Part shown: in pieces, positions 20,012 to 32,244 of the stretch
Numbering within the stretch: the stretch's first letter is position 1
How the letters are laid out: every line of letters starts with the position of its first letter
Assembly (NCBI GenBank): GCA_000320605.2
Contig: KB445808.1
Coordinates: 124,001-188,000, forward strand
DNA: 64,000 nucleotides
DNA from: Gelatoporia subvermispora B
Taxonomy: Eukaryota; Basidiomycota; Agaricomycetes; Polyporales; Gelatoporiaceae
Reading direction: 5' to 3'
Notes under the pieces: generated by a model
Told to the model about the DNA's origin: nothing
Database searches by the model: none
What the model saw: the letters and a program-made list of their open reading frames with translations, nothing else
Made by a program: the position numbers and the translations under genes

Positions 20012-22834
20012 ATGATCGATATGCGTTCTCAATCCGACGACGGTTCCTTTATGAGCACTGGTGGCGGTGTAGGCCTCTCCGATGTCCAATATTCTGCTGG
20101 CCGACGTAAGATGTTGGACCTCATCAACCGGCTTCACAGCACTGGGTTAGTCGCCTCATGCTTTATGGTGCTGGACCTTGTTGACATTCTCTGAAACTAG
20201 GGCACAGGCTGACATTGATTTGCCACTGATTGCGGTCATTGGTCAGCAGAGTGCTGGAAAGTCGTCCCTGATCGAGTCGATCTCTGGGATTACACTCCCT
20301 AGAGCAAGTGGAACGTGTACACGGTAAGGGTGTTCCGTCGTATTTCCTGCAGTGAAAAGGCTGAACTCCTGGTAGGTGCCCGACGGAGTGTCGATTGTCA
20401 TACTCCGAGGAGCCGTGGAGGTGCATCGTATCCCTACGGTTCACTACCGACGCCAACGGGATGACGCTGGGCACAGCGAAGAATGAGATTTTTGGAGAGC
20501 CGCTTTTCGACAAGAGTCAGGTCGAAGAGCGTATCCGTCGCGCCCAACGTGCCATTCTCAATCCTACCACGAAGTTCCGCGACTTCTTGGACGGTCCAGA
20601 CGAGAATGTCTCTCATTCTGAACTCAGCTTCTCTACCAACTGCGTCTGCCTTCAGATATCTGGAAACGATGTCGCTGATCTTTCATTCTGTGATTTACCT
20701 GGTGAGTCCTGTGCAATTATTTGCTCGTCGTATAATCTGTTTGTCTGACAATGCTTGTCTGAACCTAGGTCTTATTGCCAGCGTCGGAAAGGGATGTAGT
20801 ACCAGCGACATCGATCTCGTCAAGAATCTAGTCACATCGTATATCTCGAAGCCGAGTTGCATTATCCTCCTAACAGTTGCTTGCGAAAGTATGTTCTCAT
20901 CCCCCGAAATTCTTCAACATGCTGATGACAATCCTAGCGGATTTCGAGAACCAGGGAGCCCATCATCTTGCAAAGACACTGGATCCTGATGGGAAGCGAA
21001 CCATGGGTATGTCGAATTTTTGTGACATGAGCAAAATATTTGCAGTATTGTCTTACGGTACGATTTGCAGGTGTATTGACAAAGCCAGATCGTATTCCTT
21101 CTGGGGAAGAAGATCGCTGGCTGAGATTCGTAAGGAACGAGTATGAAGCGCTGGAGAACGGGTGGTTCAGCGTCAAGCAACCAGACTCGCGGGCATTAGC
21201 AGAGGGGATCTCTTGGGCAGAAGCACGCCAACTCGAGCAGGAATACTTCTCGATGACACCCTCATGGGCCAAGCTTGAATCTCAATACCGCCAGCAGCTC
21301 GGCACGACTAGCCTCATTGAGCGCCTCAGCGCAGTTCTGTCGTCATTGATCACCAAGAGGTCAGTTCATGGTTCACATTCTATACGGCGATCCTCATGTT
21401 TACAATGACGAGGGTAGGCTCCCCGAGGTTCAAGACGAGTTACAGCAGCTCTTGTACGACACTAATGACAGTCTCCGACGCCTGCCGAAGCCGCCGTCAG
21501 CCGATGCGTTGGCCGAGATCCTCCATCTCCTCGGAGACTTTTCTCGTGACATGGCGACACATCTGGAGGGCACTCCGGACGAAGACGGTCTTCTACAACT
21601 GATACGGCCCCGTCAAGACCAATTTCGGAAAGCCATCAAAGCTACCGCCCCCGACTTTCGCCCTTTCGCGAAGTGCCGAGGCGTATCCGAGTACGGCGAT
21701 GCCACTTCAGAGGATGGGTTGGTTACGCTTTGGGATGGCTCGATTTCGGACGATGAGTTCATACCCCAAGACGGTCGGAATGTCATCTACGCCGATGAGG
21801 TGCTAGCACGTGCTCAGAAGTTAGTACGCGCTCATGCTCCTCGCTCCAGAATCCAATCATTGAAGTCTCCCTCCACAGAGCCATCACGCGAGAGCTACCA
21901 GACCACTATCCATACGTGGTCACGAATGAATACATCACATCTGTTGTATGCAAGTGGAATGTTCCGACTCAGAGGCTGTTCCGTGACGTCCAGAAGCGGC
22001 TGGTCGAATACGTCAAGCGGCTCATCAACAAGCATTTCTCAAAATACGCCCATGGAGGTCTGCAACAGAAGGTGACGTAAGTACCAAAAGGCGCGTGACA
22101 TATCATGTGTTTACTGACTGGAGCATTTCAGTCTCATCGTTGTCCAGCACATCGCTGTATGCGAAGAGAGGGCCCAGAAGCGCATCGACTGGCTTCTTGA
22201 ACTCGAGCAACGTCCATGGACTCGCAATGATCATTATTACTCCGACTACAAAGACAGATTCCTCGCGCGATACCGTGGTGCACGTCGCAAGATACATCAA
22301 AGTTCGCTGGCCACCAAGCTAGAAGGTTACAAACCCGTCAAACCCTCTGTATTGCCTCACGCATCTGACTTTGAACGAGGCGTAGCAAAAGTTCTATCTG
22401 GTCTCAACGAGATCAACATTGCTGGCGTCAAGGCTTCAGATCTGACCAAGCTCCTGCCCACCGATACGCTGGAGCCTGCTCTCCACATCATGGCCGCTGT
22501 GCGCGCATACTTTCAGGGTAAGTAAAGCGATCCAGATTTGTCATGGTTGACTTATATGCGGCCTTGATTGTACTTAGTTGCGTACAAGCGGTTCTCCGAT
22601 TACATACCGATGGCCCTTGACCACGAGCTCGTCCTCGGCCTTACCAGAGGCGGTGGGCTCGATCAGGTCATCCTCCAAGGCCTCGGAATCACCGGTGCCG
22701 ATGGCTATCGTAGATGTCAAGAGCTTCTTCAGGAACCTCCAAATATCCTCGCGCTCCGCACTGAGCTGCAGAAGAGACGGGAGCGATTGGAGATGGCAAA
22801 TGATGAGCTGATGAGCCTGTCTGGCTCTCTGTAA
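20012..22834 (+). CDS. Mx-like dynamin-family large GTPase, intact (767 aa)
   Basis: Ten exons: 20012-20145, 20201-20323, 20376-20701, 20769-20888, 20938-21006, 21071-21359, 21418-21819, 21879-22076, 22132-22517, 22578-22834. They join in phase to 768 codons with stop TAA. The GTPase domain has G1 GQQSAGKSS at about residue 58, the GTCTRCPTE switch region, G3 DLPG at about 192 and G4 TKPD at about 261. The conserved CETDFENQGA follows G3. The middle/stalk domain runs from about 290 to 680, with [16 protein letters not shown], and a coiled effector end ([17 protein letters not shown]) closes the protein. There is no PH domain, no membrane segment and no proline-rich tail, so it resembles Mx/dynamin-related proteins rather than classical endocytic dynamin. 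It is paralogous to 7183-9948, and its tail recurs in decayed form at 15447 and 59118. Cellular target unknown. Confidence 0.93.
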
Positions 22835-23148
22835 TGCGGCGGAATTGTTTCTTGGTATCACAATGAATAACCTTTTGTTTCGCGTGCATCTTCCCTCATG
22901 TACCAATTTGCTTATACATCATCAAGGGATGATTTGAGGAATGTATGGACGTACACAAAATGAGAGAAGGTCAAACCAGCGGCTTAGTGTGAGTTTCGTA
23001 CCGTTGCACGCAACACTCGTTACTCCTAAATCTGGTAGGTTTTGGCCCCATATCATCTGATGTCCTCTCAACTCACACGGCCTCTTCGCATGCGATTGTC
23101 CTCGATCAGTCCTTATCTCGTCCTTGCAAAGATCGCCCTGTCTGCAGG

Positions 23149-25507
23149 ATGTCGACACAGCTGCAATCCGACTCTAGTCTCTCGTAAGGTATCACTCCCT
23201 TTCCTCCTGCGAAATTGGATGGAGACATGTCCATACCTATCGAGCTAGAGGAGAAAATCATTGACTTCTTATGAAACGACGCCCCTGCACTATACCGATG
23301 CGCTCTTACTTGTAAGGCATGACTGCCAAGATGTCGCTACAACTTTCGCCACAGGTTGCTTATGCGGAATCGGCGGGAGTTCGACGCAGTCCGTGATCGC
23401 TTGTCCGATCACGATGTGTCCGAGCGAGACCTTACCCTGCGAGTGATTGAAGACGAGGATTCTCCATTCATAGGTCCCATAATGACCACTCTGGGCCAAC
23501 GGATGCACTACCTGACCTATCTCAGTGTCAAATGTATTATCAGACCGGAACCTTCTCTATCCCTCATGACGTTCATCTGTCACGGATTCCTTATCACCTG
23601 CCTCGACCTCACCCGTTGTCAGTTCGAGAAATTCACATTTTCGATTGCGCTTGCCTGTCTACTTCAACTACAAGATCTCCGCATGTACGAGGTTATGCTG
23701 ACCGAATTCTATCCACCTCCATGAGTACCTGGTCTTCATGCCGGACGTATGACACTGAGCAATACCCGCCGCGCACAGGACTCAGACGATCCTGAGCAGG
23801 CTTCCGGAGAGGCTGCGTCTGCGTTGTCTACTAGCTCGGAGGATGTCTCGAGATAACACACTGGTGCTCCTCAGAGCGCTCTCCCACTCCCGGTCGCTTG
23901 AAACGCTTGAGATCCTCGAGTTAGTTCCCGCCCAGTCTGACCACGTTTTCCAAGATACTACATTGGATGCGACATTGCGCGATCTTATGGTGGAGTTGAA
24001 GGGACAGGGGTGTCTGGAGTACCTTGGACACTCACCTATGCTATGTTCGTTGCTCGCGACTTTACTTCACAATAATGCTGACTTCCGCTTGTTGCCGACA
24101 GCACAGGCGCCGGAATTATCAAAGGACGCATTTTTTCAATCACATGTTGTCCATGTCGCGAACGACGCGCAGTGGAACTATACACACAAGAATCTGTAGT
24201 TGCGATGCGAACTCACCGTCGCGATAACGAACAACTCGTCTTCGAATATCATAGGCGCCCTTGCACCAGATGCCGAACACTGGTACCAGCGGCATAAAGA
24301 CCAGTCACCCGCCTTACTGTCAGTATCCAGAGTTCAAAGCCCGCCAAGTACCTTGTATGTGCCATTGAAGCGGTCAATATGGAGCGCATTCAACTGATTT
24401 TCCCGGCCCCGCAGTGCAATCCCTAATTGCCGAACCTTCACACTGAGTCCAGATGGAAAATTTCTAGCAGCAGCTGTAACCGTTGACGACCATGACACAG
24501 TAGAGGCATGTCCTCTTCCACCCACATATCTCAGGTACTAACCATTTCTCAGATCTGGAACATCCGAGATCAGCGTCGCGAGTTCACGCTCGGTGACTTG
24601 GAGGATAGTATAGGCAAGATTATATAGTCGTCGAATTTAGCATACGTTGGTCACCGCTCAGGCGGTCATGTGAATCTGTGGGATCTAGTAACAGGAGCCA
24701 CAAAGGGCGATCGTAAGTTTGTAATGCTCAACTGATGTCTCCGGAATTGATACGAGACAGTGCGACCCACAGAAGTGGACGGACACTGGCCAGACAACGT
24801 CGATCCTCGCTCCGATTCCACATGGATTACGGGTGGTGCATGCAGGGTCGCTTGGGTGTGTGATAGCTGTGGCAAGTTGTTCATTTGCGATGCGGAGAAC
24901 AACACAACAGGCTGGATCGGCTTCGACGACTTGGATGTTCCGCCTGATGTGAGGGCCATCGCGTTCGCTCCTGATGGATCGTACTTTGTCAGCAATCGTG
25001 TTCCTTGTGGGATGAGCAGATGGGACGTTACCGATATTCTCACTCGCGGCCACTCAAAGACAGTTACGAGCGCACAACGTCCGCCGCTAGGGTAGAGTGT
25101 AAGTCTGGGGTGATTATCTGTACATTTATGACGCTGATGATTACTGCACTTACTAGAATGGCCCCATTTTGAATTCGATCGCTATTTTGCTCGACCAGAA
25201 GTGGATAATCGGTTTCGAAGTCACGAAAGGAATAGTCATCTTGGATGCACAAACCGGCTCTTTGCTGTACCGAATCCTTCCGGATGGTATCGCACAATCC
25301 GATAGTACCAGACGGTATATTGCACCGTCGACAGATACTCTGAGGTTCTCCATGATGGAAGATGATAGAAAGTGCACCATATGTACGTCGATTGGTTTAT
25401 CATCTGAGCTAGGTGCAAAGATACTGAGGTCTGTCGTAGACTCCTGGAGAGCACTCGATGAAGAAATTACTCCTACAGTGGCGACGTCAGTGACTCTCGA
25501 CATCTAG
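23149..25507 (+). pseudogene. F-box / beta-propeller protein, copy 1, with several stops
   Basis: The locus is colinear with 58886-56601. It starts MSTQLQSDSSL and contains an F-box-like PIELEEKIIDFL. In-frame stops occur at 23185 (TAA, CGA in the other copy), 23272 and 23320 (TGA, both TGG in the other copy). The first intron donor is AT instead of GT at 23721. The later part encodes WD/propeller-like blades: FTLSPDGKFLAAAVTVDDHD, IWNIRDQRREFTLG, VNLWDLVTGATKGD, AIAFAPDGSYFVSN, and SIAILLDQKWIIGFEVTKG. Further stops occur at 24197, 24625 (TAG, TGG in copy 2) and about 25093. The final frame ends at 25507. Splice phases indicate that the F-box and propeller parts once formed a single protein; that architecture is inference. 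It cannot make a full protein as written. Confidence 0.72.
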
Positions 25508-27464
25508 GCAGCATACACGCCTTGCTATAGGTCTTGGTTCATAGAGATACTGTAACAAATTGTCTCGAAACATTTGTTCCTGATCTGGCTTGACAATGTT
25601 GCTTTGGGTGGGGTTTTTTCGAAGCAATGCGCCAGGGAATAGTTAGATAAGAAAACATCGACACCGTGTAAGGTCATGTATACAAACCTTTGCCCTCGTC
25701 AGTACGAAAGCATGTAACCCGAGTATGTGGGGTCAGGTCACCGTATTGGAATCGCAGAGGCGACTCATTGCCGCGTCAGTACTTCTCATCTCGCCAAACC
25801 GTCGGTGACCTGGCAGGAACAGTGCATGAGATGCAACCAGGCCCAGAACGGTGCTCGTACCTTGAATGACACCTCTCTAGGCAAACGCGGCCCTCGGTAT
25901 GGCCCGACCGTTCAGTAGACCTTCGACATCACACATTCGAGCCGCTCTACGGCGCTGACGTCGTCGATAGGATTCTCGTCCTGGATTCAATCTGACCCAG
26001 ATTTAGAGCTGGAATTGAAATATGAGCCGCGAGCAATGAGCGAGATATTCTCGTCTCGAAGCCCGGCGACATGTTAGCAGAGCAGGGAAGCGTGGTCGAT
26101 CCGAGCTTCGGGGCCGCCGCGTCTGACTGGGGCGTTCGCACCGTGTCTCCTTTCTGTTTCTGTGCACCCCAGGTGGGCTCACTGAAAGGAGGAGACAGCG
26201 TGGAGCTGGGCAGCATAATTTGGTGTGCAGTGTGGCCAGTGTCTCTCCGCGGGATATTCGGAGTTAGCCGTGAGAGGTTGTGCCGAATTTGTCCTGTGAA
26301 CGCGCACGTCCATCTTCTCAACGCACATGCGGCGTGTTTCCCAGGGTCAGGTATCCCAAGAGTATGCGCTCAAATCTTGGAAGCCAACTTCAGTCGTACA
26401 GGCCCTATCTAGCGGCCTAGCACAAGCACATCTCGACTGCATCTCTTGAATTTTAACGAGCGCCTGCGACGCTTTGAGTTTGCGCAGCCCGCGAAGTAGC
26501 CTTCCGCCAAACTTTCCACGTTACGTATCCCGCTCGGTCACGCGCGGATGCACCTCGCCCCCTCGAGCAACCCGTCGTCTTCTTTAATTATGACCTCCAT
26601 CCCGTCTACACATCCGATGCTTCTAGCTCATCGGCACGCTATCGTGGTACCCACGGCATACCGGGTGAAACATGTGGGAGAGAGATCATGGGTGGGGTAG
26701 AGCTAACCAGACATAGCGAGAGGAAGTCGAGAAATGGGCGTATGGCAGGGCTGATAGGGCTCAGAGATGTGCATTGGGTGGTTGGACTGTTGGTGGCGCG
26801 GGGCGCATTATGATCGCGCTTCTCGTCCTGGCCGGACCGAGGGGAATGCGCAAGGGCGCTGATGGGGTGCGCTAGCTACATCGGGTTGCGCGTGAAGTGA
26901 TGGTGCAGTTCGAAAGTGTAGGGCGCAAGGTGCGACGTACTGTGCACCCGTTGTGGACATTGGACGTTCAACGCAAGTTCGGTTCTAATGTTATCCGTAA
27001 ATTGGAACCTCTTCTCAGCGCTTCATTGAGGTAATGTTGAGCAATTAGTATGAATATAATCATCTAACCTCAGTGATGCGTCGTGGGCGGTAAATCGACG
27101 CCCATTGGTTCTTGGTTCATGCGCACCATTCTGGGCAGGCGAATGAATAACCCCTTCTAGCTGGTGAGTGTGCCCTTCCTGTCATCCTGGTACCAAATGG
27201 GAAGAGAGCTGCAGAGCAATGACACGGCTCACCAGGAATTAAGAACATAATAACCCTGATTGTTTGTATCGCTGAATATTTTTACAGCAGAACGAGAAGA
27301 GATATCGCGCATCTCATGGACCTTAGGTTACAACGCATGGAGTGTGCTCATTTGGCCGGCAAATTCTGATTAGCAAAACTCCGTGGTCAGCCCTAGCGAT
27401 TCTGTTCGCTCGAGCTATGAAGCGGAGCTCAAAAGAAGCATGGGAGGTACGTACTGTGCATCGA
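25508..27464. other. Non-coding duplicated spacer
   Basis: No gene is seen. About 25.9-26.7 kb resembles the reverse complement of 56.3-55.4 kb, including a reading AAAPKLGSTTLPC against AAAPKLGATALPC. Since both are shared by descent, that is not proof of coding. 26.7-27.46 kb has no feature I can support. Confidence 0.4.
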
Positions 27465-28000
27465 TCATATGTCACAGCTCGCCGCCAATAAATTCTGGGC
27501 AGGTGCACCCCGACGACGTGGCGACAATGTACCAACAGATGACACGGCCTGCATGTGGATCAGAGTGCAGCGACACTCGTCAATCATCTGCATCATCGAT
27601 GACACGCCGTTGCACGGCTGCTGTGGCGCATCTGAAGCTCCTCCCTTTCCGTAAGCAAGCTCGCGCAACGGATTGTCAGGTTCTAGATATCTCCGAGAGC
27701 CCTTGAAAGGCCTCACGATATTCTATACCTGCCGGCGGAGTTCCGCAGACTTCATGTGCGGACTTCCGTCGGCGAGCTACAAGTCCAGCCGAGCTAGTGG
27801 TCGCGGCGATCAACATTCGATTCAGGTCAGAAAACGCCACAACGGTCTTCGAGCCGCAAAATCGTATTAAGAAACAAGGTACCATGGTAATCGCCCTCTG
27901 CCTTTCCGACGGCGTCACACAAAGGCCAAGCAGTCTTCTCGACCCCCGTGTCTTCTGGCGCGGAAGCAAACCGACAATTCTGCATCCCGAGATAGTCACG
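27465..28000. other. Decayed sequence of unknown origin, copy 1
   Basis: The same segment occurs inverted at 53430-54040. Minus-strand MMQMIDECRCTLIHMQ here corresponds to plus-strand MMQMHDECRCTLVHVQ there. The opposite strand gives VAHLKLLPF against VAHLKPHPPAL. Stops and frame changes differ between the copies, so no product is claimed. Confidence 0.45.
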
Positions 28001-29299
28001 GCGACTCAGCGCCGCGGCCCCAGAGCAAGTAACCGCAGTCCCCAATCCACCCTCGCCTTCGCCAGTTTTGCGCGGCGAACTCGGGGAGCAGCGCAGTCCG
28101 ATCCCGTCGATACTCACCGCAATCGAGTCAGGGCTCGCGGGGGGATTTCCGCGGACGCGAGCGCCCGTGCGGTCCCCATGCTGGCCTCAGCGGGCATCAC
28201 ACGTCAACGCCAGTCACGTCCCGCAGCTCGGTCGAGCCCGTGATGCTCGGGCTGCGCGCATGTGGTACGAAATGCTTGCCCACCGTCATGATGTACTCCC
28301 CTATGGTGCGTTCGGCGATGGGGTACTATGACAGACAGGGAACCAAGCCCATGTCGATGGGACGGAGCCGGGCTGGGGCGCGCTCTGGGTAGCTGGGTCC
28401 ACTCCGATGCTCATCAGCGCGGTAGTGATATACGGGATATCATTCATTTGAGCTCTTTGATAGTCTTTGGCGTCCGCAGATAACCTCCGGGTACACTCAC
28501 AAACATATGAGTCCAGGGCGACACAGCCTGACGACATCTAAAAATCAGTATGCAAACATCGGGATATAGGATGCTACTAGGCTAGACAGAAACGCAGCTT
28601 AGGCCAGTCGGAGGCGACGCGCATGGCGCATAATTTTGCAGGGCCCGCGCTAACTCCCACAGGCCGGCGGAGTCGAAGAGCCACAGAGCCGCCACAGCAG
28701 TCTCTCGTCGGGATCGACTCGGGCGACTCGCGAGGTCCGCATGCCTGATTAACTTTCCAGTGCCCACTGCGCACCATCAGTCACCGCGGATCGCAGCACA
28801 CTTCTTGAGTGCGACTGCGGGCTTGGCGCAGCATAATCCAACACAGGGATACCGCATGCGAGCCCAGTCGGCGCATACACAATTCCGACGGAGTTGCGCA
28901 GGACAACGGAGCTTGCGACGTCTTGACCTTCGAACGCAGCTGATCTAATTGGTCATACACACGCTGCCACGAATAGCAGAGGAATGTCTTCAGCTGCCTG
29001 TCGTCACTGTGACGAGCGTCGTGATGTCGAATTACCCACAGACTAGGTAGACTCCCCATCTCCTCGTTGTATGCGAACGTGCAACGAAGAGCTCGGTATA
29101 CACGCAGCTAAGCCGCATTTGTTGATCACGGAATGGAGCTACTTGTCGGCGTGAGGCACCGTGTCGTCTTCGCCAGATTCATGAGAATCCGTAGGGGACT
29201 AGCTGTTGATCTTCCTCAATGCGACTACCAATAATTGCTCGACGACTGCGTTGTGATTTTTAAGACTGAAGCTCGAAAGAATGGAAAGAAACGCACAAC
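28001..29299. other. Gene-poor, nothing identified
   Basis: Short overlapping frames only. No duplicated partner was recognised elsewhere in the window. Confidence 0.35.
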
Positions 29300-30260
29300 T
29301 CCCGTTCTGGGATGCAAGCTCCAATCTTTCGCTCTCCACAGGACAGAAAATGCTGCGCTTCACTGAGTCCCAGATGCCGTATCAGGACGGTGCCTTCGTC
29401 TTTGGAGGCTTATTATCTCCTCATCGTCTTGGTATGGTTCCCCTTCTGGGTTCTGGAGGTCGCCATTGCGAGGACGTCGTAGCACCTGCTCCCTCAACCA
29501 ACGCCCAGCATTCTCGATGGCATGTGAGGGCACCACGGCTATACCACCGAGATTAGCGTGGTGAACACCAGGAACGCCAGTGAAATACCAACCAGGGCCT
29601 CGGTAAAGGTCGCCACTATGGTGTTCAGGGTCCAGAGGGGTATGACGACACCAATAAAGAACAACAGAAAGATGGAATATGACTGGCGTAAACGTGAGCA
29701 ATTCCGGGACACGCTAGGGGATCCGATCATCTTTTTATCCCAGCGCAGACAGTGTACATAGGCATTGTGTCCGCCGGACGTAAGCGTAAGCGCGACTTAC
29801 TGTTTGATGGCGATCCCAAGCGACACCGATGTCAACCTGAGGACCAACGAGGCGAGTCACAGAGCGTTGATGAGAATGTAAGCTCCAATATGACCAGACG
29901 CAGACGAGCACTCGAATTCTGGGACTCCAGCATCGGTTAGGTGTTGCCGTTGAGTGAGGTAAGGGTCGCGCAGGATAGACCGGCCTATAGAGATGAGTCA
30001 GTTCAATATGCAGGATACACAGCTACGACGATACGGTGCGAACATCAGCAGTGAGTCAATATGCTCTTTCCACGCTCCCGCTGTGTCACTGTCTGCGCTC
30101 TGAACTGTTCGGCAAATTTAGCCCGTGCTCCCTCAGTCTTCGCATTCTCAAGTTGCGTCTGAGCCAGTTACTGCAGCTCGCTCTGTTGCATCTGGCTGAG
30201 AAGTGAGTTCTGGTCCTTGCGAAAGCTTGCACGAGGGAGATGGCCTAACGAACCCTGCAA
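29300..30260 (-). pseudogene. DUF6535 membrane protein, decayed copy
   Basis: The locus is homologous to the gene starting at 63252. Recognisable parts are the N-terminal LLSQMQQSELQ, the exon-2 region ending in IAIKQ, and the last membrane segment FFIGVVIPLWTLNTIVATF followed by VGISLAFLVFTT. It is broken by a TAA at 30170-30168 (CAA in the other copy), a TAA at 29799-29797 (TGG in the other copy), a frame change near the LWFASL segment, and a TAG just after the last membrane segment. DUF6535 proteins are multi-span membrane proteins of unknown function, expanded in agaricomycetes. Confidence 0.75.
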
Positions 30261-31225
30261 ATAGCACCACATCCGAATGCCGTGCCCGCCCTATGTCCAA
30301 GGAGAAGAATGTTCTCCCGCGAGTGTGCCATTCTGCAAATTGCTTCCGGAGAGACTGCGTTGTATAGTCGGATGGCCTTGATGTCCGCGGGAAGCTAAAT
30401 ATCTCGTTCGGGAAGATGCACTCGATATAGCTGACTCGGTACGCAACCAAGCGCAGGACCAGATATGGCACTGCAAAGGAAGAAATTGGCTATGTAACAT
30501 GTACCAACACACACGTTATCTCTATTGAGAACGCGAGGTCTCAGGTGAACAAGCGGTAAGCACAGACAGGATGCACCCTTCTTCAATGGTGACACCCTTC
30601 TCCGGAGACTACACATGACTGCATGACCAAGATACGCGAGAGCCTAGAGCCACCATTACACACAGAACATCAAAATACCACGTACAGCCCTGACAGAGGA
30701 GACGGGGGCTTTTGAGGGACACTGGATATCGCCGGTCGCAGGGACAGCGGAGGGCGATGGGCTCAGAGGGTACTTCGCAGCATTGCGTCATCTAGTTCCA
30801 GCCCCATTCAGAAGCCACAGCTGTAGCCCGCATTCGCCATAAGATGTTAACAAAGTTCAGGGCCCATAAAGTAGGATCCTCGAGGCCAGACGATTGGACA
30901 ATTAGGCTCGTCGACGTCATTACTTGTATGCACGTGAGGGCGACGAGAGATGGAAGTAGTTCAATCGACGATGGTCATTATCGTATTTTGTCCTGCAACT
31001 CTACGTCCAACAGTACAAAACACCATCCAGCAAGCGCAAGAAGAGGGTAGCCAAGGATATGAGGTTTGTCTATCAAAGTCCCAAGAACGCTTTCATACAA
31101 AGATCACGTGAGATAGGGGGAAGTAGGCGGAGAATTAGTCGGAGCTTTATGAAGAGCTCTGGATAGGCTCAGCGGCCCCTCGGCTCTGTATTTTTGGGGC
31201 TCCTACAGTTCAAAGTTTCCCGCTA
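30261..31225. other. Upstream region of the DUF6535 relic, duplicated
   Basis: No gene is supported. The sequence resembles the reverse complement of about 62.1-63.2 kb over most of its length, with no conserved reading frame. It is best read as old promoter and intergenic DNA carried in the duplication. Confidence 0.5.
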
Positions 31226-31870
31226 CAGTTTTTTACCGGCCCGTGGGACGCTGAAATTGTGTTCAGCTTTGGAGTAATGCATATCTACATGATCGGAAAA
31301 AAATAGTACAGCGATGGTTAGGAACATGATTAAACTGTATTTCTGATGTATCAAAAAGACGTATGTAGGACTGTGCTGTGAGGAGCAAGACCATCTGTCG
31401 AAAAGTTCGTTATCAGTCTTATTGCAGTCAGTGGGACGCCTTCCCGATTTGGCCAATCTGCCACTCCGGCCCCACCAAACCACCTTCCAATTTGGGACGT
31501 TCTCCGTACCTCTATGCTGTGTTTTGACAATTTGTCGCTCGTTCTACTGCAGAACAAAATGGATTTGGCTCAGAAAAATCGAGTGTGTACAGGAAATACG
31601 GTTTAACAAAAAAAGCGTCCTTGCTGCTGAAAATGAAGGGAGAGCATACTTAAAATGCAAGTTTTCAGATTCAATTCTCAGCCACATCCGTATGTTTTTG
31701 GCCGTAGCAAGCTAAGTCCTCGAGGTAGCGCCTCATACACATGGGTGGATATCCGTACGAGGAGTAAAAGTGTTCACAAAATTTCTCTGAGCACGTTTTC
31801 CTACCGATGGTGGTAAAAAATGGCCGTTGTCCCACTGACCGGTGGTGTCCCACGGGCCGGTAAAAAACTG
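31226..31870. mobile_element. Non-autonomous Tc1/mariner-like element (MITE), 645 bp with perfect terminal inverted repeats
   Basis: The left end (31226-31248) begins CAGTTTTTTACCGGCCCGTG and the right end (31848-31870) finishes with its exact reverse complement. Including the flanking TA on both sides, the perfect match is 25 bases. TA on each side (31224-31225, 31871-31872) fits the TA target duplication of Tc1/mariner elements. The interior is AT-richer than its surroundings and has no transposase-like frame. The duplicated locus near 62031-62060 lacks the insertion: there the flanks (CTCCTACAG side and CCGCGGCACTG side) are joined directly. The superfamily assignment rests on the TA duplication and CAGT ends. 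Confidence 0.88.
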
Positions 31871-32244
31871 TATATTCCGCGGCACTGTGCAGATCGACGC
31901 AATGGGAAGTGATTGATGAAATCTTCGGTCTTGGGGAAGAGAATGGACTGGTTAATCCGCACAAGCACACAAGTAGGCCAAGACAGGCGCCATCGACAAA
32001 GGAGCGAAGCTTATTACACACAGAGCGACGTTGGGAGGACCAACGAGCGAAGGTCGCATACATACACAGCACGAAGACGATTATATGTACTAGCAGCGCA
32101 GCGCGTCCGGAATGAGGTAGTGAGGTATACTGTCCATGCTATCATGCTACGTGGGGATGTGGTGGTATCACAAGAAATGTCTGCCGGGACTCGTCCGTGC
32201 TGAATAAACGTGCAAGGCCCGATGGGTTCCGACCGGTAGGCGGA

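Larger units (their letters stand above)
22132..28000. repeat. Inverted segmental duplication, block A, copy 1
   Basis: From dynamin exon 9 onward, this segment matches the reverse complement of about 53430-59865. The same order occurs in both: dynamin stalk and tail, F-box/propeller gene, a non-coding piece (25.9-26.7 kb against 56.3-55.4 kb), and an unidentified piece (27.47-28.0 kb against 54.0-53.4 kb). Shared words include GTCGTCTTCTTTAATTATG (26.57 kb and its complement near 55.54 kb) and GAGTGTCGCTGCAC. Similarity is clear but interrupted; limits are by eye. Confidence 0.8.

Noticed and set aside
31422..31715. A 97-codon frame inside the MITE
   Set aside because: No transposase motif; the element is too short for a mariner transposase.
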